From NCBI GenBank assembly GCA_947471565.1, contig CANIVT010000001.1, positions 346,753 through 410,752 on the forward strand: DNA of 64,000 bases. Reading direction: 5' to 3'. The notes beneath the pieces were generated by a model. The model was not told where the DNA came from, did no database searches, and was given only the letters and a program-made list of their open reading frames with translations. This document shows, piece after piece, positions 61,323 through 64,000 of this stretch. The stretch is from Spartobacteria bacterium (GTDB lineage: Bacteria; Verrucomicrobiota; Verrucomicrobiia; Chthoniobacterales; UBA6821). A program made the position numbers and the translations under genes. Positions within the stretch are counted from its first letter, which is position 1. Each line of letters begins with the position of its first letter.

Positions 61323-62381
61323 TCAGATCAGCCCTGCTGTCTCGGGAAGCCCTGCCCTGACGTTGTAGCACTGGACGGCCTGGCCCGCGGCACCTTTCAC
61401 AAGGTTATCGAGAACCGAGAGGATCACGATCCGGCCCGTTCTTGGCTCGTCGTAGAGGGCGATGTCGCAGAAGTTCGTTCCGGTGACATGCTTGGTATCG
61501 GGAGGCGTTTCCCGGATCCGCACGAACGGCTCGTCGGCATAAGCCTCCTCCAGGACCTTCCGGAGATCAGCCGCGGTCTTTCCCTTGGCCGGAGTTGCCA
61601 CGATCGTGGAGTGAATCCCCCGATTCATCGGTGCCAGATGCGGGATGAAGGTCAGGACGACCTTGGATCCGGCCGCGATGGAGAGCTGCTGTTCCACCTC
61701 GGAGAGATGACGGTGTCTTGGCAGCCCATAGGCCCTCATCGACTCATTGCACTCGGCGTAGAGGTAATCGACGGCTGCCTTACGCCCCGCACCACTCACG
61801 CCACTGGCGCTCGAGACAACGATACCGGCAGGATCGAGAAGCCCGGACTTCATCAGGGGAATGAGCGGCAATTGGATGCTCGTCGGATAGCATCCGGCAC
61901 AGGCAATGAGCGGCGAGGACCGGATTGCCTCCCGGCTGAGCTCTGGGATGGCATAGATCGCCTGCCGGAGAAGCTCGGGACTTGGGTGCTCCCCGCCGTA
62001 GTAGTCCGCATAGACCTCCGCATCCCGGAGCCGGAAATCAGCGCTCAGGTCAATGACCACCTTGCCTGCTTTCAGCGCAGCCGTCGCGTACTCCGCGGCG
62101 ACACCATGGGGCAGGGCCAGAAAGACAATACCTGCATCGCAGGCGGCAACCTTGGCTGGATCTGCCTCGGTGAAGACAAGCGACGCGATCTTCAGACCCG
62201 TGAACCGCGGCATCACTTCCCCGAGAGACTTGCCTGCATGCTGGCGTGAGAAGACCGCCGTCACCTCTGCTGTCAGATGCCGATCAAGCAGGGCGCAAAG
62301 CTCCTCGCCGGAGTAACCGCTGGCCCCGACGATCGCGACCTTCCTCAGGGCGAGATCAGGTTGGGAGGTGGTGGAATTCAT
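61323..62381 (-). CDS. argC: N-acetyl-gamma-glutamyl-phosphate reductase
   Basis: Third step of arginine synthesis; 352 residues. The NADP motif VAIVGASGYSGEELCALL is at the N-terminus, the catalytic Cys164 is in CAGCYPTSIQLPL, and VVSSASGVSGAGRKA and FIPHLAPMNRGIHSTI are conserved. It leads argC-argJ-argB on the minus strand. Confidence 0.96.
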   Translation of the reverse strand: MNSTTSQPDLALRKVAIVGASGYSGEELCALLDRHLTAEVTAVFSRQHAGKSLGEVMPRFTGLKIASLVFTEADPAKVAACDAGIVFLALPHGVAAEYATAALKAGKVVIDLSADFRLRDAEVYADYYGGEHPSPELLRQAIYAIPELSREAIRSSPLIACAGCYPTSIQLPLIPLMKSGLLDPAGIVVSSASGVSGAGRKAAVDYLYAECNESMRAYGLPRHRHLSEVEQQLSIAAGSKVVLTFIPHLAPMNRGIHSTIVATPAKGKTAADLRKVLEEAYADEPFVRIRETPPDTKHVTGTNFCDIALYDEPRTGRIVILSVLDNLVKGAAGQAVQCYNVRAGLPETAGLI

Positions 62382-62470
62382 GATGCGAACAGACTAGTAA
62401 ACCTGACGGCGAGCGCAACGGTCGAAACAACCAAAGAAGGAGAAACGAAGTGGCCAAAAAATGAAGGGAC
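62382..62470. other. Upstream region of the arg operon
   Basis: Probable promoter region of argC on the minus strand; no clear operator recognised. Confidence 0.3.
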
Positions 62471-62699
62471 TCTCGCGCAGAGGCGCAGAGGCGCGGAGGT
62501 GAAGAATGCATCTGGAACTCAAGAACTCAGGAAAGGGAGTTGCTGACTCTCCCCCCTGTGCTTCTTGTGCATCTTGTGGCGATTCTCTCACTCATCTGCC
62601 CATTCTCCACGCCCCCCTGTGCTTTTTGTGCATCTTGTGGCTATGCCTACCTTTCATTTTTCTTATCTGATCTCCGCGACTCCGCGACTCCGCGCGAGA
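62471..62699. repeat. Gene-free GC-rich inverted-repeat element (copy 3)
   Basis: Left arm 62471-62499 (TCTCGCGCAGAGGCGCAG and on) and right arm 62671-62699; reversed, the right arm agrees with the left at 24 of 29 positions. The arms belong to the same family as those at 29042-29541 and 27224-27404. Inside is a direct repeat pair (62551-62583, 62612-62644). No coding frame of note. Confidence 0.6.
62551..62644. repeat. 33-bp direct repeat pair (TTGTGCATCTTGTGGC type)
   Basis: 62551-62583 and 62612-62644 differ at only two of 33 positions; both contain CTTGTGCATCTTGTGGC or its TTTTTGTG variant. The spacing is 61 bp. They lie inside the inverted-repeat element. Confidence 0.7.
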
Positions 62700-62771
62700 A
62701 CTTTCAGTCTTTCAATTTTAAAAGGGACTTGCACGATGAGCCAAGAATCACGATGCTCTTTGGCCTGAGAA

Positions 62772-62845
62772 CGGGCTGTAGCACAGCTTGGTAGTGCGCT
62801 TGAATGGGGTTCAAGAGGTCGTGGGTTCGAATCCCGCCAGCCCGA
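62772..62845 (+). tRNA. tRNA-Pro (GGG)
   Basis: 74 nt, no encoded CCA. Acceptor CGGGCTG/CAGCCCG, D-stem GCAC/GTGC, anticodon stem CTTGA/TCAAG with loop ATGGGGT (anticodon GGG), T-stem GTGGG/CCCGC with TTCGAAT loop; discriminator A73. Reads CCC and CCT. Confidence 0.95.
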
Positions 62846-62921
62846 TTTCTCGATATTCCGGAGAGATTGTTCTCGCTGAAGAGGTTCCAGAGGGATGGTG
62901 GGGTAGCTGGGTTGGCGAAAG

Positions 62922-62949
62922 AGCGAAGGAATCGCTACCGGTTTTTTTT
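62922..62949 (+). terminator. Possible terminator after tRNA-Pro
   Basis: AGCGA-AGGAA-TCGCT (62922-62936) followed by ACCGG and eight T residues; an alternative longer stem GGTAGC (62902-62907)/GCTACC (62934-62939) is also possible. The stem is short but the T-run is strong. Confidence 0.5.
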
Positions 62950-63041
62950 CTGTTGAGACACCCGAAAGGAAGAAAGGAAGGAGAATTGTCTTGCACTATC
63001 TGATGACGCTCCGATGCTTTATCCAATCCCCCTCGATTCGA

Positions 63042-63566
63042 ATGAACCTCTTCAAAACTCTTGCCATGGTCGGGTTGGTGGGTGTTGGGATGGTGAGCCA
63101 TTGTTTAGCCCAAAACTTTTACCCGCCTTTTGCTGAAGAGCTTGTAAATAGATATGATATTATTACCATGGCAAAGGTGGATGAAACTGCAGGTTTGACG
63201 GGATCTGCCTTCTCGCAGTCTGATCAAATGGGTGTTGAACTTGTTATATCAAGACTGCTTCCAGAAATGGTTCTTAAAGGAAAACTGCCGGATGCACCTA
63301 TTGTCATTCAGTTATGCGATTCAGAGACAATCATCCTTCAAAAAGATAAAGAGTATTTACTCTTCCTTCGACAGAAGGACTGGCACTATCAACTTGCTAA
63401 TATCTTCCCAATTAAGAACGGAAAGGTTAATTGGTATAAAAAATCCAAAACAAAGAGTCTCCCTGCACCATCTTGGGAACTCATGCCGATAGAGCAAGCA
63501 GTCAAAGCTATCGAAGGTATAGTGAAGGATGCTAGAGCACCATCTCCTGCCCCCACTCCCCAATGA
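63042..63566 (+). CDS. Secreted protein, unknown function
   Basis: A 174-residue protein from MNLFKTLAMVGLVGVG (63042), with a signal peptide ending at about LAQ. The mature part includes YDIITMAKVDETAGLTGSAF, IVIQLCDSETIILQKDKEYLLFLRQKDWHYQLANIFPIKNGKVNWY, suggestive of a small beta-rich domain. Composition is clearly more AT-rich than the main part of the window. The next gene overlaps by 4 bp and has nearly the same signal peptide. Not recognised. Confidence 0.6.
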   Translation: MNLFKTLAMVGLVGVGMVSHCLAQNFYPPFAEELVNRYDIITMAKVDETAGLTGSAFSQSDQMGVELVISRLLPEMVLKGKLPDAPIVIQLCDSETIILQKDKEYLLFLRQKDWHYQLANIFPIKNGKVNWYKKSKTKSLPAPSWELMPIEQAVKAIEGIVKDARAPSPAPTPQ

Positions 63567-63871
63567 ACTTCTTTAAAACTCTTGCGATGGTCGGGTTGTT
63601 GGGAGTTGGGTTGGTAGTGAATGGGGTATGTTCTGAAGTAAAAAGCTCCTCTTCTACGAATATAAATCAAGATCATCAACTACCTCCTGAGTTGCGGTCA
63701 GTTCGTTTAACCTTCTCTGTCGATCAAGTTTCTCTAGTTGAGTTATTCTATCAATTTCAACGATCCCTTAGAGCTTGTTATCCAGCGTCCCGTTTGAAGG
63801 TTGCACTCTCTGTTCATCTTGCAGAAATGTTGATCGAAGACTCAGTTCATGACACAAGCGTCCGGTTATAA
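63563..63871 (+). CDS. Short secreted protein sharing its signal peptide with the preceding gene
   Basis: A 102-residue protein. MNFFKTLAMVGLLGVGLV is almost identical to the leader of the previous protein, also at DNA level, but the mature parts (SEVKSSSSTNINQDHQLPPELRSVRLTFSVDQVSLVELFYQFQ) are unrelated. Low GC. Possibly a truncated or recently assembled gene. Function unknown. Confidence 0.5.
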   Translation: MNFFKTLAMVGLLGVGLVVNGVCSEVKSSSSTNINQDHQLPPELRSVRLTFSVDQVSLVELFYQFQRSLRACYPASRLKVALSVHLAEMLIEDSVHDTSVRL

Positions 63872-64000
63872 GTCCCACAGCATCAACTGGTTATTTTCTG
63901 GAGGCATATAAGATTTGAAGTCGGTTTCTGTAAGTAGTTCATGGATAGGCACCTTCTCAAAGGGATGAATGCTCAAAAGCTGGAAGGTTCTGTGGAGTCT
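63866..64000 (-). CDS. C-terminal end of a minus-strand gene (partial)
   Basis: An open minus-strand frame runs from the window edge to a TAA at 63866-63868 and encodes about 44 residues, including QLLSIHPFEKVPIHELL and SYMPPENNQLMLWDL. The composition looks like real protein. It would be convergent with and overlap the preceding gene by 6 bp. No identification possible from this fragment. Confidence 0.4.
   Translation of the reverse strand, partial: RLHRTFQLLSIHPFEKVPIHELLTETDFKSYMPPENNQLMLWDL

Noticed and set aside
62788..63003. A 71-codon frame starting inside tRNA-Pro
   Set aside because: Its first residues are a translation of the tRNA itself and the rest is arginine/glycine-rich noise ending in the terminator; no second tRNA-end copy follows, unlike the GIY-YIG case.

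Overview
The window is a GC-rich (roughly 60%) bacterial chromosome segment with tightly packed, operon-organised housekeeping genes. A member of the Verrucomicrobiota fits best. This is an inference from gene content: an exosortase-system-associated small protein of the TIGR04073 type, a GxxExxY protein, pseudopilin-like proteins with short GDGSV tails, type III pantothenate kinase, many small secreted proteins, and intergenic space filled with short inverted-repeat elements. No rRNA or ribosomal protein is present to prove the lineage.

Layout. 89-1781: uppP and two tandem paralogous lipoproteins. 1827-2930: two secreted proteins on the minus strand. 2957-6168 (minus): a translation/nucleotide operon adk - zinc ribbon - fmt - pyrH - frr. 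6274-9634: two consecutive PilB/GspE-type ATPases. 9691-11177: small secreted proteins and a MerR-like regulator. 11263-13087: divergent mntR/mntH with a clear operator. 13090-17502: an RlmI-like methyltransferase, an ElaB/YqjD-YqjE-YqjK-like membrane trio, two PilT-type ATPases, then coaX. 18265-18947: a VapBC-type toxin-antitoxin pair. 19168-22635: dnaE. 22814-26098 (minus): a three-gene surface-protein operon (Asn/Thr-rich secreted protein, pseudopilin, large Ig-like membrane protein). 26225-29504: queA, a YhaM-like HD exonuclease, a TIGR04073-type protein and an inverted-repeat-flanked GxxExxY gene. 29545-35754 (minus): ABC transporter - small protein - pyrR - pyrB - pyrC - tgt. 35852-40382: proC - TPR - dacA - uvrD/pcrA-type helicase. 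40395-44363: an MdtNOP/YtcA-like efflux system. 44320-50344 (minus): flavoprotein, TIM-barrel, flippase and mini-RibD operon plus glgP. 50532-56341: HAD phosphatase, tlyA, nadK, EIIA-like, OppF-like ATPase, rodA, trpS. 56399-58583: initiator tRNA, a GIY-YIG insertion, nrdR and an ATP-cone-like companion, HIT. 58584-59060: a gene-free, highly structured stretch. 59061-62381 (minus): argC-argJ-argB. 62382-64000: repeats, tRNA-Pro(GGG), two short secreted proteins with matching signal peptides, and the tail of another gene.

The most interesting non-standard signals are these. (1) A 303-bp unit with one small GIY-YIG nuclease gene sits exactly between the initiator tRNA and its terminator, and the tRNA 3' end is duplicated as a 28-bp direct repeat. 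(2) Four back-to-back hairpins, three with GNRA tetraloops, lie in a 477-bp gene-free region at 58584-59060 and suggest an undescribed structured RNA. (3) Three elements share the same GC-rich inverted repeat; one carries the GxxExxY gene and two are without genes. (4) Three AT-rich GTTAAAA-type inverted repeats abut the start codons of trpS, the HIT gene and argJ. (5) There is a PyrR RNA-binding loop overlapping a perfect Shine-Dalgarno sequence, an MntR operator on the mntH start site, and an NrdR-box-like palindrome before nrdR. Functional calls rest on motif recognition by eye; no database search was run.
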